Source: Lachnospiraceae bacterium (GTDB lineage Bacteria; Bacillota; Clostridia; Lachnospirales; Lachnospiraceae). From it: a DNA stretch of 64,000 bases. The translations under genes were made by a program, and so were the position numbers. The first letter of the stretch is position 1; the number at the start of each line of letters is the position of its first letter. Location: assembly GCA_910575255.1 (NCBI GenBank), contig CAJTEM010000011.1, positions 81,723 through 145,722 of the forward strand, given 5' to 3'. This document shows positions 25,529 to 33,729 of the stretch, piece after piece. The notes below the pieces were generated by a model. It had not been told where the DNA came from. It saw only the letters and a program-made list of their open reading frames with translations, and made no database searches.

Positions 25529-26316
25529 TAACCAGTACGGCAAACAGACAGATCAAATATGTCAGCGCTTTGCTTAAAAAGGCAAAGGCACGGCGAGAGG
25601 AGCAGCTTTTCGTAGCTGAGGGTGTGCGGATGTGCATGGAGATTCCTCCGGAGCGGATCCGTACCCTCTATATTTCGGATAGTTTCCGAAAGAATACAAA
25701 CTGTGCGGCGCTGACAGAGAGGGTCCGGCAGGTGGAGGTGCTGACGGATACCGTATTTGCCGCTCTGTCGGATACCCGTACGCCTCAGGGAGTCCTGGCT
25801 GTGGCGGAACAGAGCCATTACTGCCCGGAGGATCTGACGATGGCAGGGCCGGACGGCGCGAAGCCTCTTCTGCTGGTTTTAGAGCAGATTCAGGATCCGG
25901 GTAATTTAGGCACTGTTCTGCGTGCCGGGGAGGGAGCAGGGGTGACCGGAATCCTGATGGATGGCGGTACAGCGGATATCTACAATCCCAAAGTGGTGCG
26001 CTCGACCATGGGCTCCTTGCTTCGGGTTCCCTTTGCCTATGTGGAGGATCTGGATGGGGCGCTTATGATGCTGAAAAGGAAAGAAATCCGGCTTTTTGCC
26101 GCCCATCTGCAGGGCAGCCGGGACTACGACCGGGAGGATTACCGGCAGGCAACGGCATTTCTGATTGGCAATGAGGCGAATGGCTTAAGTGACAGGACGG
26201 CTGCCAGGGCGGATGCCCGGATCCGTATTCCTATGCTGGGCAGGGTCGAATCTCTGAATGCGGCTGTTGCGGCTTCTGTATTGATGTTCGAGGCGGCGAG
26301 GCAGAGGAGGGGATGA
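25525..26316 (+). CDS. TrmH/SpoU-family rRNA 2'-O-methyltransferase
   Basis: SAM-dependent RNA ribose methyltransferase of the SPOUT class. ATG at 25525 overlaps the nadE stop by four bases. The N-terminal substrate-binding part ('[35 protein letters not shown]') and the C-terminal knot motifs are in order: 'LVLEQIQDPGNLGTVLRAGEGAG', 'VVRSTMGSLLRVPF' and 'FLIGNEANGLSDRTAARADARIRIPMLGRVESLNAAVAASVLMFEAARQ'. 263 residues. The target is probably 23S rRNA (RlmB-like), but the exact nucleotide is not readable. Confidence 0.9.
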   Translation: MITSTANRQIKYVSALLKKAKARREEQLFVAEGVRMCMEIPPERIRTLYISDSFRKNTNCAALTERVRQVEVLTDTVFAALSDTRTPQGVLAVAEQSHYCPEDLTMAGPDGAKPLLLVLEQIQDPGNLGTVLRAGEGAGVTGILMDGGTADIYNPKVVRSTMGSLLRVPFAYVEDLDGALMMLKRKEIRLFAAHLQGSRDYDREDYRQATAFLIGNEANGLSDRTAARADARIRIPMLGRVESLNAAVAASVLMFEAARQRRG

Positions 26317-26317
26317 G

Positions 26318-27034
26318 ATGCTTTGGTGGATGCTTGCAACTTTGTGTGCGTTTTTTGTCAAAGGGCTGTGCGGCTTTGCCAATACCTTGGTATTTACTAC
26401 GATTCTGAGCTTTGGAAGCAGCAATCTCAGCATTACCCCGGTGGAGCTGCTTTTAGGCTTTCCCACCAATCTGATTTTGGCCTGGAAGGAGCGCAAATCC
26501 ATCCAATGGAAGATCTGTGTCCCTCTGATTGTGCTGGTTCTGGCCGGAAATATTCCGGGAATCTTTTTGCTGAAGAATGCGGATTCGCGGGGAGTGAAGA
26601 TCCTTTTCGGTCTGGTGATTGTGGGAATCGGTGTGGAGCTGCTGCTTCGGGAGTACCGTCCGAGGCAGGGAAAGGAGTCCCGGGCGGCGCTTTTGGCAAT
26701 CGGGATTCTCTCTGGCATCTTAAGCGGCATGTATGGCATTGGGGCCATGCTGGCGGCTTATGTGGGGCGGGTAACGAAGGACAGCCATTCCTTTAAGGCG
26801 AATATGTGCGCAGTGTTCATTGCAGAGAATTTGTTCCGGCTTCCCATGTATACCATGACAGGGATTCTGACCCTGGCATCGCTAAGGCAGGCAGCGCTTC
26901 TGTTCCCGGTGATGCTGGCAGGGCTGTTTGCCGGGATAGGGAGCGGGAATCTGCTGGATGAGCGGGTGGTCCGGCGGGTGGTGATTGTGATGCTGATCGT
27001 TTCAGGGATGGCGCTGGTGGGGGCTGTCTGGTGA
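26318..27034 (+). CDS. TauE/SafE-family (DUF81) membrane transporter
   Basis: A 238-residue protein with about eight hydrophobic helices in two homologous halves: 'FVKGLCGFANTLVFTTILSFG' in the first half and 'GILSGILSGMYGIGAMLAAYVGRVTKD' in the second. This is the duplicated motif of TauE/SafE sulfite/sulfoacetate exporters. The substrate is unknown. It begins two bases after the preceding stop with GAGGAGGGG upstream, so it is part of the nadE transcription unit. Its end abuts palindromic element copy D. Confidence 0.85.
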   Translation: MLWWMLATLCAFFVKGLCGFANTLVFTTILSFGSSNLSITPVELLLGFPTNLILAWKERKSIQWKICVPLIVLVLAGNIPGIFLLKNADSRGVKILFGLVIVGIGVELLLREYRPRQGKESRAALLAIGILSGILSGMYGIGAMLAAYVGRVTKDSHSFKANMCAVFIAENLFRLPMYTMTGILTLASLRQAALLFPVMLAGLFAGIGSGNLLDERVVRRVVIVMLIVSGMALVGAVW

Positions 27035-27055
27035 GGGAGGACGCAAGCCGGGGGA

Positions 27056-27344
27056 TTCCGGGAGGTACGCCTTGGAACAAGGGGAGGGCTGTAGCCGGAA
27101 ATGGTCTGCAGATGTTTCCGGTTTCGAGATTAAGAATTCCTAAAATCCCTGATTTTTGTTAAAGGCAAAACGAAAATCCACAAACTCGCTTCGCTCAAAC
27201 AGTGTGGATTTTCGTTTTAACACAAAATTCAGGGATTTAAGGACTTCTAAATCTCTGCAAAGTCAACATCTGCAGACCATTTCCGGCTACAGCTCTCCCC
27301 TTGTTCCAAGGCTGGATATCCCTTTTCTAAATGAACTGACATTA
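27056..27344 (+). repeat. Palindromic intergenic element, copy D
   Basis: Left arm begins GGAGGTACGC. The 47-bp stem (27070-27116 with 27265-27311) has a single G-T pair as its only imperfection. The internal loop CCGGTTTCGAGATT / AATCTCTGCAAAGTC and an apical hairpin like that of copy C are conserved. The right end reads CTAAATGAACTGACATT (27327-27343). A left terminal repeat is not recognisable, so the copy may be truncated next to the upstream stop codon. A 124-codon open frame through it is a by-product of the repeat. Confidence 0.85.
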
Positions 27345-27354
27345 TTTCACAGGT

Positions 27355-27482
27355 TGGTTCTTTCGATACCGACAGATGTCAGCTCTGGAAAAAGGGTTCC
27401 CTGGATTGCATCCGAAACTCGCAAGCCAGGGAACCCTTTTTCCAGAGCGTACCCTTCGGAACACACCCCCGTGAACAGGAAC
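27355..27482 (-). repeat. Reduced palindromic element, copy G (minus orientation)
   Basis: Read on the minus strand it begins near GTTCC-GAAGGGTACGC and ends AGAGCTGACAT, matching the outer motifs of copies A-E (AGGTACGCC on the left, AAGGCTGA on the right). It has only a 22-bp perfect stem (27383-27404 with 27426-27447) and a short loop, without the GAAATGGTCTGC block. The variant box GTGAACAGGAAC (27471-27482) borders it. Confidence 0.6.
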
Positions 27483-27521
27483 CTTTCGTGGAACAAGGAA
27501 AAAATAGTATGGTCAGAAAAC

Positions 27522-27550
27522 TTGAACTAAGAGGGAAAAAATGATATGAT
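27522..27550 (+). promoter_or_regulatory. Sigma-A type promoter for the nfeD-SPFH operon
   Basis: TTGAAC, 17-base spacer, TATGAT, 130 bases upstream of the NfeD-like gene and just outside the repeat cluster. The leader then contains a small hairpin CGTAAGG / CCTTACG (27634-27650) just ahead of the AAAAGGAGG ribosome site. Confidence 0.6.
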
Positions 27551-27678
27551 ATAGTAGCAAACAGAAAAAGCAGACTTCACCCAGACAGATTTCAGAATGT
27601 GTAAACGGAAATATGCGGGGAGGTTTTCGGATCGTAAGGTCGCCTTACGGCGTTATGATAAAAAGGAGGTAGGAGAGA

Positions 27679-28119
27679 ATGATACCCATCTATTGGCTGA
27701 TTGCTTTTGTGGCTTTGATCGGGATTGAGATTGCAACGATGGCTCTGACCACGATCTGGTTTGCGGGTGGTGCGGTTGTGGCATTTCTGCTGGCTTTGTT
27801 TGATACCAGCGCAGAGCTTCAGCTGGCAGCATTTGTGGTTACCTCATTCGTGCTTTTGTTTCTCACAAGGCCGTTTGCGTCAAAGTATGTCAACAGCCAT
27901 ACCGTGAAGACGAATGCGGCAGGACTGATCGGGAAAAAGGCCCGGGTGACGGCAAGGATAGACAATGAGCAGGGAACCGGCTCTGCCGTTGTGGACGGTC
28001 AGGAGTGGACGGCCAGGACAGAAAAGTCCGGGGTAAGCTATGAGATCGGGACGATGGTCCGAATCCGGGAGATACAGGGAGTGAAACTGATTGTAGAGGC
28101 TTTACAGGAGGAAGCGTAA
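27679..28119 (+). CDS. NfeD-like membrane protein
   Basis: A 146-residue protein with three N-terminal membrane helices and a C-terminal OB-fold ('GLIGKKARVTARIDNEQGTGSAVVDGQEWTARTEKSGVSYEIGTMVRIREIQGVKLIVE'), the NfeD short-form layout. NfeD proteins are encoded with and assist SPFH (stomatin-like) proteins in membrane microdomains; here the SPFH gene starts one base after the stop. Strong AAAAGGAGG site. Confidence 0.9.
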   Translation: MIPIYWLIAFVALIGIEIATMALTTIWFAGGAVVAFLLALFDTSAELQLAAFVVTSFVLLFLTRPFASKYVNSHTVKTNAAGLIGKKARVTARIDNEQGTGSAVVDGQEWTARTEKSGVSYEIGTMVRIREIQGVKLIVEALQEEA

Positions 28120-28120
28120 T

Positions 28121-29053
28121 ATGACAGCATTGATTATTTTTTTAATCCTGATGATTATCATTTTGGTTGTTTTGGTATCTTGTGTGCGTATTGTACCTCA
28201 GGCGAATGCCCTGGTGGTTGAGCGGCTGGGGGCGTATCAGGGGACCTGGCATGTCGGAGTCCATTTTCTGATGCCGTTTGTGGACCGTGTGGCGAAGAAG
28301 GTAGTGTTGAAAGAGCAGGTAGTGGATTTTGCCCCGCAGCCGGTGATTACCAAGGATAATGTCACCATGCGCATTGATACCGTGGTATTCTTCCAGATCA
28401 CGGATCCAAAGCTCTTTGCATACGGGGTGGAGAATCCGATCATGGCGATTGAGAATCTGACAGCGACAACGCTGCGTAATATTATCGGGGATCTGGAGCT
28501 GGATCAGACGCTGACCTCCAGAGAGACGATCAATACCAAGATGCGTGCTTCTCTGGATGTGGCCACGGATCCGTGGGGAATCAAGGTGAACCGTGTGGAA
28601 CTGAAGAATATTATCCCGCCGGCAGCTATCCAGGATGCAATGGAGAAGCAGATGAAGGCAGAGCGCGAACGACGGGAAGCGATTCTGCGGGCAGAGGGTG
28701 AGAAGAAGTCGACCATACTGGTTGCTGAGGGTAAGAAGGAGTCCGCGATTCTGGATGCAGAGGCGGATAAGCAGGCGGCGATCCTGCACGCAGAGGCAGA
28801 GAAGGAGAAGCGGATTAAGGAGGCGGAAGGTGAGGCAGAGGCGATTCTGAAGGTACAGCAGGCGAATGCCAATGGTATCCGCTATCTGAAGGAAGCCGGC
28901 GCGGATGAGGCAGTGCTTCGTCTGAAGAGCCTGGAAGCCTTTATCGCAGCGGCTGACGGAAAGGCTACAAAGATTATCATCCCTTCCGAGATCCAGAGTA
29001 TTGCCGGACTGGTGAAGTCTGCAGTGGAGATCGGGAAAGAAGATCAAAAATAA
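28121..29053 (+). CDS. SPFH/band-7 (stomatin-like, QmcA-type) protein
   Basis: Scaffold of functional membrane microdomains. Residues 1-20 form a membrane anchor ('TALIIFLILMIIILVVLVSC'). The SPFH domain is at about 22-185 ('VPQANALVVERLGAYQGTWHVGVHFLMPFVDRV', 'VTMRIDTVVFFQITDPKLFAYGVENP', 'DPWGIKVNRVELKNIIPP'). A long charged coiled-coil rich in Ala-Glu repeats (about 190-260) precedes a C-terminal segment. 310 residues. It forms an operon with the NfeD-like gene. Confidence 0.93.
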   Translation: MTALIIFLILMIIILVVLVSCVRIVPQANALVVERLGAYQGTWHVGVHFLMPFVDRVAKKVVLKEQVVDFAPQPVITKDNVTMRIDTVVFFQITDPKLFAYGVENPIMAIENLTATTLRNIIGDLELDQTLTSRETINTKMRASLDVATDPWGIKVNRVELKNIIPPAAIQDAMEKQMKAERERREAILRAEGEKKSTILVAEGKKESAILDAEADKQAAILHAEAEKEKRIKEAEGEAEAILKVQQANANGIRYLKEAGADEAVLRLKSLEAFIAAADGKATKIIIPSEIQSIAGLVKSAVEIGKEDQK

Positions 29054-29082
29054 GCTCAGGAAACAGAGCATGCAAAAGGGGC

Positions 29083-29108
29083 AGAGAGGGCGAGGGATCG
29101 CTCTCTTT
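29083..29108 (+). terminator. Terminator-like hairpin after the SPFH gene
   Basis: AGAGAGGGCGA / TCGCTCTCT imperfect stem followed by TTTGTGG, 30 bases after the stop codon. Weak T-run. Confidence 0.45.
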
Positions 29109-29119
29109 GTGGTTAAATC

Positions 29120-29142
29120 TTGACAGTATTTGTCAGTTATAG
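29120..29142 (+). promoter_or_regulatory. Candidate promoter of the ornithine carbamoyltransferase gene
   Basis: A perfect TTGACA (29120-29125) with poor -10 candidates. TAAGTT follows at a 17-base distance, and GTTATAG is repeated twice nearby. It is about 75 bases upstream of the start codon. No ArgR box could be identified with confidence. Confidence 0.4.
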
Positions 29143-29199
29143 TAAGTTATAGAGGATAAAGGAAATGATATCTGACTGACAGAGCATGGAGGAAGAATT

Positions 29200-30195
29200 A
29201 TGAACTTAAAAGGCAGGCATTTTTTAACTTTAAAGGATTTTACAGCAGAGGAGATTACGTATCTGCTGGATCTTGCCGCACAGCTGAAGGAAAAGAAGAA
29301 AAAAGGGATTCCGGCAGAGCTGTGTAAGGGGAAGAATATTGCCCTGATTTTTGAGAAAACAAGCACACGGACCCGTTGCTCTTTTGAAGTGGCGGCACAG
29401 GATCTGGGGATGGGAAGCACTTATCTGGATCCGTCCGGCTCACAGATCGGGAAGAAGGAAAGCATTGCGGATACGGCGCGGGTGCTGGGAAGGATCTATG
29501 ACGGGATTGAGTACCGCGGATACGGACAGGAGATTGTGGAGGAGCTTGCCAGATATGCCGGGGTTCCTGTATGGAATGGCCTGACCAATGAATATCATCC
29601 GACGCAGATTCTGGCGGATATGCTGACGATCCGCGAGAATTTTGGAGATCTGAGGGGGAGAAAGCTGGTTTATATGGGAGATGCCCGCTACAATATGGGG
29701 AATTCCCTGATGGTTGGCTGTGCAAAGCTGGGGATGGATTTCGTGGCCTGCGCTCCGGAGAAATATTTTCCGGATTCTGAGCTGACAGAACAGTGCAGGG
29801 AATATGCGGCAGCTTCCGGAGGCAGCGTTACGCTGACCTCTGATGTGAAGGCGGGAACCGCCGGTGCGGACGTGATCTATACGGATGTCTGGGTATCGAT
29901 GGGGGAACCGGACGAGGTCTGGGAGGAAAGAATCCGTGAGCTGACACCTTACCGGGTGACAAAAGAGGTGATGAGTTATGCCAAAGAGAAGGCAATCTTT
30001 CTGCATTGTCTTCCGGCTTTTCATGATCTGGGGACAAAGATCGGCAGGGAGATGGGAGAGCGGTTCGGCATCACAGAGATGGAGGTGACAGACGAGGTGT
30101 TTGAGTCCTCGCAGTCAAGGGTGTTTGATGAGGCAGAGAACCGTATGCACACGATCAAGGCAGTGATGGCGGCGACTCTGACAACCATGGAGTAG
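29200..30195 (+). CDS. argF: Ornithine carbamoyltransferase
   Basis: Forms citrulline from ornithine and carbamoyl phosphate (arginine synthesis), or the reverse in the deiminase pathway. The carbamoyl-phosphate motif 'STRTRCSFE', '[12 protein letters not shown]' and the ornithine/catalytic motif '[10 protein letters not shown]' are intact; 331 residues. The N-terminus '[29 protein letters not shown]' is typical. It lies alone, not with arcA/arcC or other arg genes, so whether it is anabolic (argF) or catabolic (arcB) cannot be settled; argF is used provisionally. Confidence 0.93.
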   Translation: MNLKGRHFLTLKDFTAEEITYLLDLAAQLKEKKKKGIPAELCKGKNIALIFEKTSTRTRCSFEVAAQDLGMGSTYLDPSGSQIGKKESIADTARVLGRIYDGIEYRGYGQEIVEELARYAGVPVWNGLTNEYHPTQILADMLTIRENFGDLRGRKLVYMGDARYNMGNSLMVGCAKLGMDFVACAPEKYFPDSELTEQCREYAAASGGSVTLTSDVKAGTAGADVIYTDVWVSMGEPDEVWEERIRELTPYRVTKEVMSYAKEKAIFLHCLPAFHDLGTKIGREMGERFGITEMEVTDEVFESSQSRVFDEAENRMHTIKAVMAATLTTME

Positions 30196-30204
30196 GAGCA
30201 GGGC

Positions 30205-30516
30205 ATGGCAAATCAGGAAAAGAGAAGAAATCTCCGCAATGAAGCGATGATGCTGGATCTGATGTATATTGTGGTGGGGATTCTGGTAGTTATCTGCGCG
30301 GTTCTGGCCTTTCTGGATCCGGAGAAGAACCAGTTTTTGTTTCCGGTTATTTTCTTTCTGGCCAGTCTGCTGAATGGTGTCAGTGGCTGGTACAGGCTGA
30401 AGAACAGTGGCAGAGACAAAAAGAGAAGGCTGAACGGTGTGGCATTGTTTGTATGTGCCGGGATTTTGGCGCTGATTGGGATTGCCAGCGCTGTCAGTAT
30501 CCGGAGGCAGCTGTGA
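30205..30516 (+). CDS. Small membrane protein of unknown function
   Basis: A 103-residue protein with a charged N-terminus, three hydrophobic helices (about 17-38, 46-62 and 80-98) and a basic loop 'KNSGRDKKRRLNG' between the second and third. I do not recognise a named family. It follows the carbamoyltransferase by nine bases and overlaps the birA GTG start by four, so it is expressed between them in one operon. Ribosome site TAGGAGCAGGG. Confidence 0.75.
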   Translation: MANQEKRRNLRNEAMMLDLMYIVVGILVVICAVLAFLDPEKNQFLFPVIFFLASLLNGVSGWYRLKNSGRDKKRRLNGVALFVCAGILALIGIASAVSIRRQL

Positions 30517-31490
30517 AGACGAAGATATTGAAGGCTCTGAAAGACGCTCCGGGTTATGTGTCCGGGCAGGAGTTGTGTAAGAATCTGGGGGTGTCGAGAA
30601 CTGCGGTATGGAAGGTGATCCGGCAGCTGCAAGAGGATGGATATCAGATTGAGGCTGTTCGTAACCGGGGATATTGTTTGCTGGAAAGTGAGGATGTATT
30701 TACCGGGGAGGAGATCCGCAGTGTTTTGCATACCAGGAGAATCGGGCAGGAGCTGGCATTTCTGGACATTACGGATTCTACCAATAATGAGGCCAGACGC
30801 CGTGCGGAGCAGGGAGCGCCGGACGGAACGCTGGTCGTGGCTTTAGAGCAGACGGCCGGCAAAGGGCGCCGGGGCAGATCTTGGGTATCATCAGGCGGCA
30901 CAGGGATATGGATGAGTCTGCTGCTGAGACCGGATATTCCTCCAGAGTGCGCTTCCATGCTGACTTTGGTGGCTGCGATGGCTGTCGAGGCCGGAATTTT
31001 CCTCGTAACCGGACTGAAAGGACAGATCAAATGGCCGAATGATGTCATTTTAGACGGAAAAAAGGTCTGCGGAATTCTTACGGAGATGAGTACGGAGATG
31101 GAGAGCATCCATTATGTGATTGTTGGCATTGGCATTAATGTGGGAATCCGAGAGTTTCCTGAGGATCTGCAGGATAAGGCAACCTCTCTGATCCTGCATA
31201 CGGATAAGGGAGTGAATCGGGCAGCATTGACAGCGGCAGTGGCAGAGGCGTGGGAGGATTATTATGAAAGTTTTCTAAAAACGCTGGATCTGAGTCTGCT
31301 GAAGGAGGAATACAGCAAAAACCTGGTGAACCGGGATCGGGAGGTCAAAGTGCTGACACCCGGGAATATCTATACGGGAATCAGCCGGGGAATCAATGAG
31401 AGAGGAGAACTCCTGGTGGAGACGGCAGACGGCGTGCGTGCGGTGATGTCCGGGGAGGTGTCTGTCCGGGGAATCTATGGATATGTATAA
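30513..31490 (+). CDS. birA: Bifunctional biotin ligase / biotin operon repressor BirA
   Basis: Attaches biotin to carboxylases and represses biotin genes. GTG start at 30513 with GGAGG nine bases upstream. The N-terminal helix-turn-helix ('GQELCKNLGVSRTAVWKVIRQLQEDGYQIEAVRNRGYCL') makes it the regulatory class II form. The catalytic domain contains 'EQTAGKGRRGRSWVSSGGTGIWMSLLLRP' (biotinyl-AMP loop) and 'KWPNDVILDGKKVCGILTEM'. The C-terminal SH3-like domain ('VKVLTPGNIYTGISRGINERGELLVE') is complete. 325 residues. Overlaps mutY by 14 bases. Confidence 0.95.
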   Translation: MKTKILKALKDAPGYVSGQELCKNLGVSRTAVWKVIRQLQEDGYQIEAVRNRGYCLLESEDVFTGEEIRSVLHTRRIGQELAFLDITDSTNNEARRRAEQGAPDGTLVVALEQTAGKGRRGRSWVSSGGTGIWMSLLLRPDIPPECASMLTLVAAMAVEAGIFLVTGLKGQIKWPNDVILDGKKVCGILTEMSTEMESIHYVIVGIGINVGIREFPEDLQDKATSLILHTDKGVNRAALTAAVAEAWEDYYESFLKTLDLSLLKEEYSKNLVNRDREVKVLTPGNIYTGISRGINERGELLVETADGVRAVMSGEVSVRGIYGYV

Positions 31491-32562
31491 GGAAGGCAAG
31501 TGTGCTTTTAAGACCGCGGATCTGGAACGGCTCCGGTCGGTGAATGCTCCGCTGCTGGCCTGGTATCATGCGAACGCCCGGATGCTGCCGTGGCGGGAGA
31601 ATCCCCGGCCTTACCGGGTCTGGGTATCGGAAATCATGCTGCAGCAGACGAGAATCGAGGCAGTGAAACCTTATTTTGACCGGTTTATGGCAGAGCTTCC
31701 GGATATCGCGGATCTGGCTTTTGTGGAGGATGACCGCCTGATGAAGCTGTGGGAGGGTCTGGGATATTACAACCGGGCAAGGAATCTGAAAAAGGCGGCG
31801 GAGCAGATTGTCATGGAATACGGCGGGAGTATGCCGCCGCACTATCACCAATTGGTAAAGCTTCCGGGGATCGGAAGCTATACGGCAGGAGCGATTGCCT
31901 CAATCGCTTTTGGGGAGGCAGTACCGGCAGTGGACGGCAACGTGCTGCGGGTGCTTTCCCGGGTTCTGGCAAGCAGGGAGGATATTTTAAAGCAGTCCAC
32001 GAAGAAAAAGATAGAGGGCATGCTCACGGAAACAATGCCAGGACAGGATGCGGGATCTTTTAATCAGGGGATTATGGAACTGGGAGAGACAGTCTGTGTG
32101 CCGAACGGAAAGCCGCGGTGTGAGGAATGTCCATTGCAGTGTCTTTGCCTGGCATCCCAGAGAGGCCTTACCGATGAGATCCCGATAAAGATGCCTCCGA
32201 AGAAGCGCCGGTATGAGGAACGGACGGTATGTATCCTGGAGTATGAGGAACAGGTCGGAATCCGCAAAAGAGAGGCGGCCGGGCTTTTGGCTTCTCTCTA
32301 TGAGCTGCCGAATGTGGAAGGACATCTGAAACCGGAACAGCTGGCAGAGGCATTTGGCCTGGATCCGGAGTCTGTTGTCAGCTGTGAAGCGCTCCCGGAG
32401 GCCAAACATGTTTTCTCCCATGTGGAATGGCATATGAAGGGATACCGGATTCGAATGGGGAAGGAATTGCCCAAGGCCTATATTGCGGCAAAAAAAGAGG
32501 AATTAAAGACGATTTATCCGCTTCCGAATGCGTTTGGCAGGTATACAAAGCTGATAAAATGA
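31477..32562 (+). CDS. mutY: A/G-specific adenine DNA glycosylase MutY
   Basis: Removes adenine mispaired with 8-oxoguanine. The N-terminal HhH-GPD domain shows 'MLPWRENPRPYRVWVSEIMLQQTRIEAV' and 'LPGIGSYTAGAIASIAFGEAVPAVDGNVLRVLSR' (catalytic Asp in VDGN). It has a four-Cys [4Fe-4S] loop ('ETVCVPNGKPRCEECPLQCLC') and a C-terminal NUDIX-like recognition domain ('PKKRRYEERTVCILEYEEQVGIRKREAAGLLASLYELPNVEG'). 361 residues. The start lies inside the birA 3' end. Confidence 0.94.
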   Translation: MDMYKEGKCAFKTADLERLRSVNAPLLAWYHANARMLPWRENPRPYRVWVSEIMLQQTRIEAVKPYFDRFMAELPDIADLAFVEDDRLMKLWEGLGYYNRARNLKKAAEQIVMEYGGSMPPHYHQLVKLPGIGSYTAGAIASIAFGEAVPAVDGNVLRVLSRVLASREDILKQSTKKKIEGMLTETMPGQDAGSFNQGIMELGETVCVPNGKPRCEECPLQCLCLASQRGLTDEIPIKMPPKKRRYEERTVCILEYEEQVGIRKREAAGLLASLYELPNVEGHLKPEQLAEAFGLDPESVVSCEALPEAKHVFSHVEWHMKGYRIRMGKELPKAYIAAKKEELKTIYPLPNAFGRYTKLIK

Positions 32563-32591
32563 GGATAATGAAAAGGAGGTGAGTACCCGGC

Positions 32592-33509
32592 ATGGAGAAT
32601 CATGAGAAAATGCTGCTGGTGATTAATCCCAGGTCAGGCAAGGGGAAGATTAAGAACCGGCTGCTGGAGATTCTGGATATATTTACAAAGGCAGGCTATG
32701 AGATACAGGTGCATATCACGCAACAGGCATGCGAGGCCAGGGATGTGGTAGCGCGATGCGGCAACAATAAGGATCTGATCGTATGCAGCGGCGGAGACGG
32801 TACCCTGAATGAGACAATATCCGGAATGATGGAACTGGAACATTGTCCGGAACTTGGATATATTCCTGCCGGCTCAACCAATGACTTTGCTGCAAGCCTC
32901 AGAATTCCCCGCCAGATGTCGGCTGCGGCATTATCGGCAGTGGGAGGAGAGAGCAGCCGGATCGATATCGGCAAGTTCTGTGAGGAACGGTATTTTGTCT
33001 ATGTGGCCGGATTCGGCGCATTTACGGAGGTTTCCTATCTGACCTCACAGGACAAAAAGAATCTTCTGGGACATCAGGCCTATGTACTGGAGGGAGTAAA
33101 AAGCCTTTCTTCGATCAAAGCCTATCCGCTGAAGATCTCAGGAGGAGAGACTTGTTATGAAGGGAATTTTATTTTTGGGATGGTAACCAATACAATCAGT
33201 GTCGGAGGATTCAAGGGGTTGGTGAATCAGAATGTGTCTCTTTGTGACGGACTTTTTGAGGTATTGCTGATCGAGATGCCGAAGACACCGTTGGATTTGA
33301 GCAGTATTGTATCCAGTCTTTTGCTGAAGGATGAGAAATGCGAGCTGCTTCACAAATTTAAGGCCTCCTCCCTGACGATAGAGGGGGAGGAGCCGGTAGA
33401 CTGGGTTCTGGACGGGGAGTTCGGCGGCAGCCACAGCCAGGCGCGGATCGTAAATCTTTGCCAGCAGATCAAAATTCGGAGAAGTTTGACAAGAACTCTG
33501 AGGAAATAG
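32592..33509 (+). CDS. Diacylglycerol-kinase-family lipid kinase
   Basis: Phosphorylates diacylglycerol or a related lipid in membrane lipid turnover. The N-terminal catalytic domain carries 'LLVINPRSGKGKIKNRLLEIL' and the nucleotide motif 'DLIVCSGGDGTLNETISGMM', then 'ELGYIPAGSTNDFAASLRIP'. The C-terminal beta domain is YegS/DgkB-like. 305 residues. A strong AAGGAGGTGAG lies upstream. Its end abuts palindromic element copy E. Confidence 0.9.
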   Translation: MENHEKMLLVINPRSGKGKIKNRLLEILDIFTKAGYEIQVHITQQACEARDVVARCGNNKDLIVCSGGDGTLNETISGMMELEHCPELGYIPAGSTNDFAASLRIPRQMSAAALSAVGGESSRIDIGKFCEERYFVYVAGFGAFTEVSYLTSQDKKNLLGHQAYVLEGVKSLSSIKAYPLKISGGETCYEGNFIFGMVTNTISVGGFKGLVNQNVSLCDGLFEVLLIEMPKTPLDLSSIVSSLLLKDEKCELLHKFKASSLTIEGEEPVDWVLDGEFGGSHSQARIVNLCQQIKIRRSLTRTLRK

Positions 33510-33515
33510 TTCGTT

Positions 33516-33729
33516 GCTTACAGGCAATGTCGGTTAGTTAAGTTTTGCCGAAAGGTACGCCTTGGAAAAAGAGGGGAGAGGCGCTCCGAAATGGTCTGCT
33601 GTTTTTTCCGGTTTCGGGATCAAGAAGTCCTAAAATCCCTGCAAAGTCAAAAACAGCAGACCATTTCGGAGCGCTTCTCCCCTTTTTTTCCAAGGCTGAG
33701 TATTCTTAAAGCTAAACAAAAAATGACAT
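33516..33729 (+). repeat. Palindromic intergenic element, copy E (short form)
   Basis: Left terminal CAATGTCGGTTAGTTAAG (33525-33542) and degenerate right end ending ATGACAT (33723-33729). The 47-bp stem (about 33560-33606 with 33648-33694) has two imperfections, both G-T pairs. The outer loop CCGGTTTCGGGAT / GCAAAGTC is kept, but the apical hairpin is deleted, apparently between the short repeats ATCCCTG and ATCTCTG of the longer form. The gene-free gap from 33510 to 33995 holds this copy, a second palindromic module and the rpoD promoter. Confidence 0.83.

Noticed and set aside
27156..27530. 124-codon + strand frame through elements D and G
   Set aside because: It runs through both arms of the palindromes; composition reflects the repeat, no start site signals, not conserved in the other copies.
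30453..30512. Upstream extension of BirA
   Set aside because: It overlaps the preceding membrane-protein gene in another frame; the GTG at 30513 has a GGAGG site and starts the conserved helix-turn-helix domain.
16178..33729. CRISPR array
   Set aside because: The repeats are dispersed singly or in pairs, are palindromic and 200-350 bp long, with no regular short repeat-spacer pattern and no cas genes.
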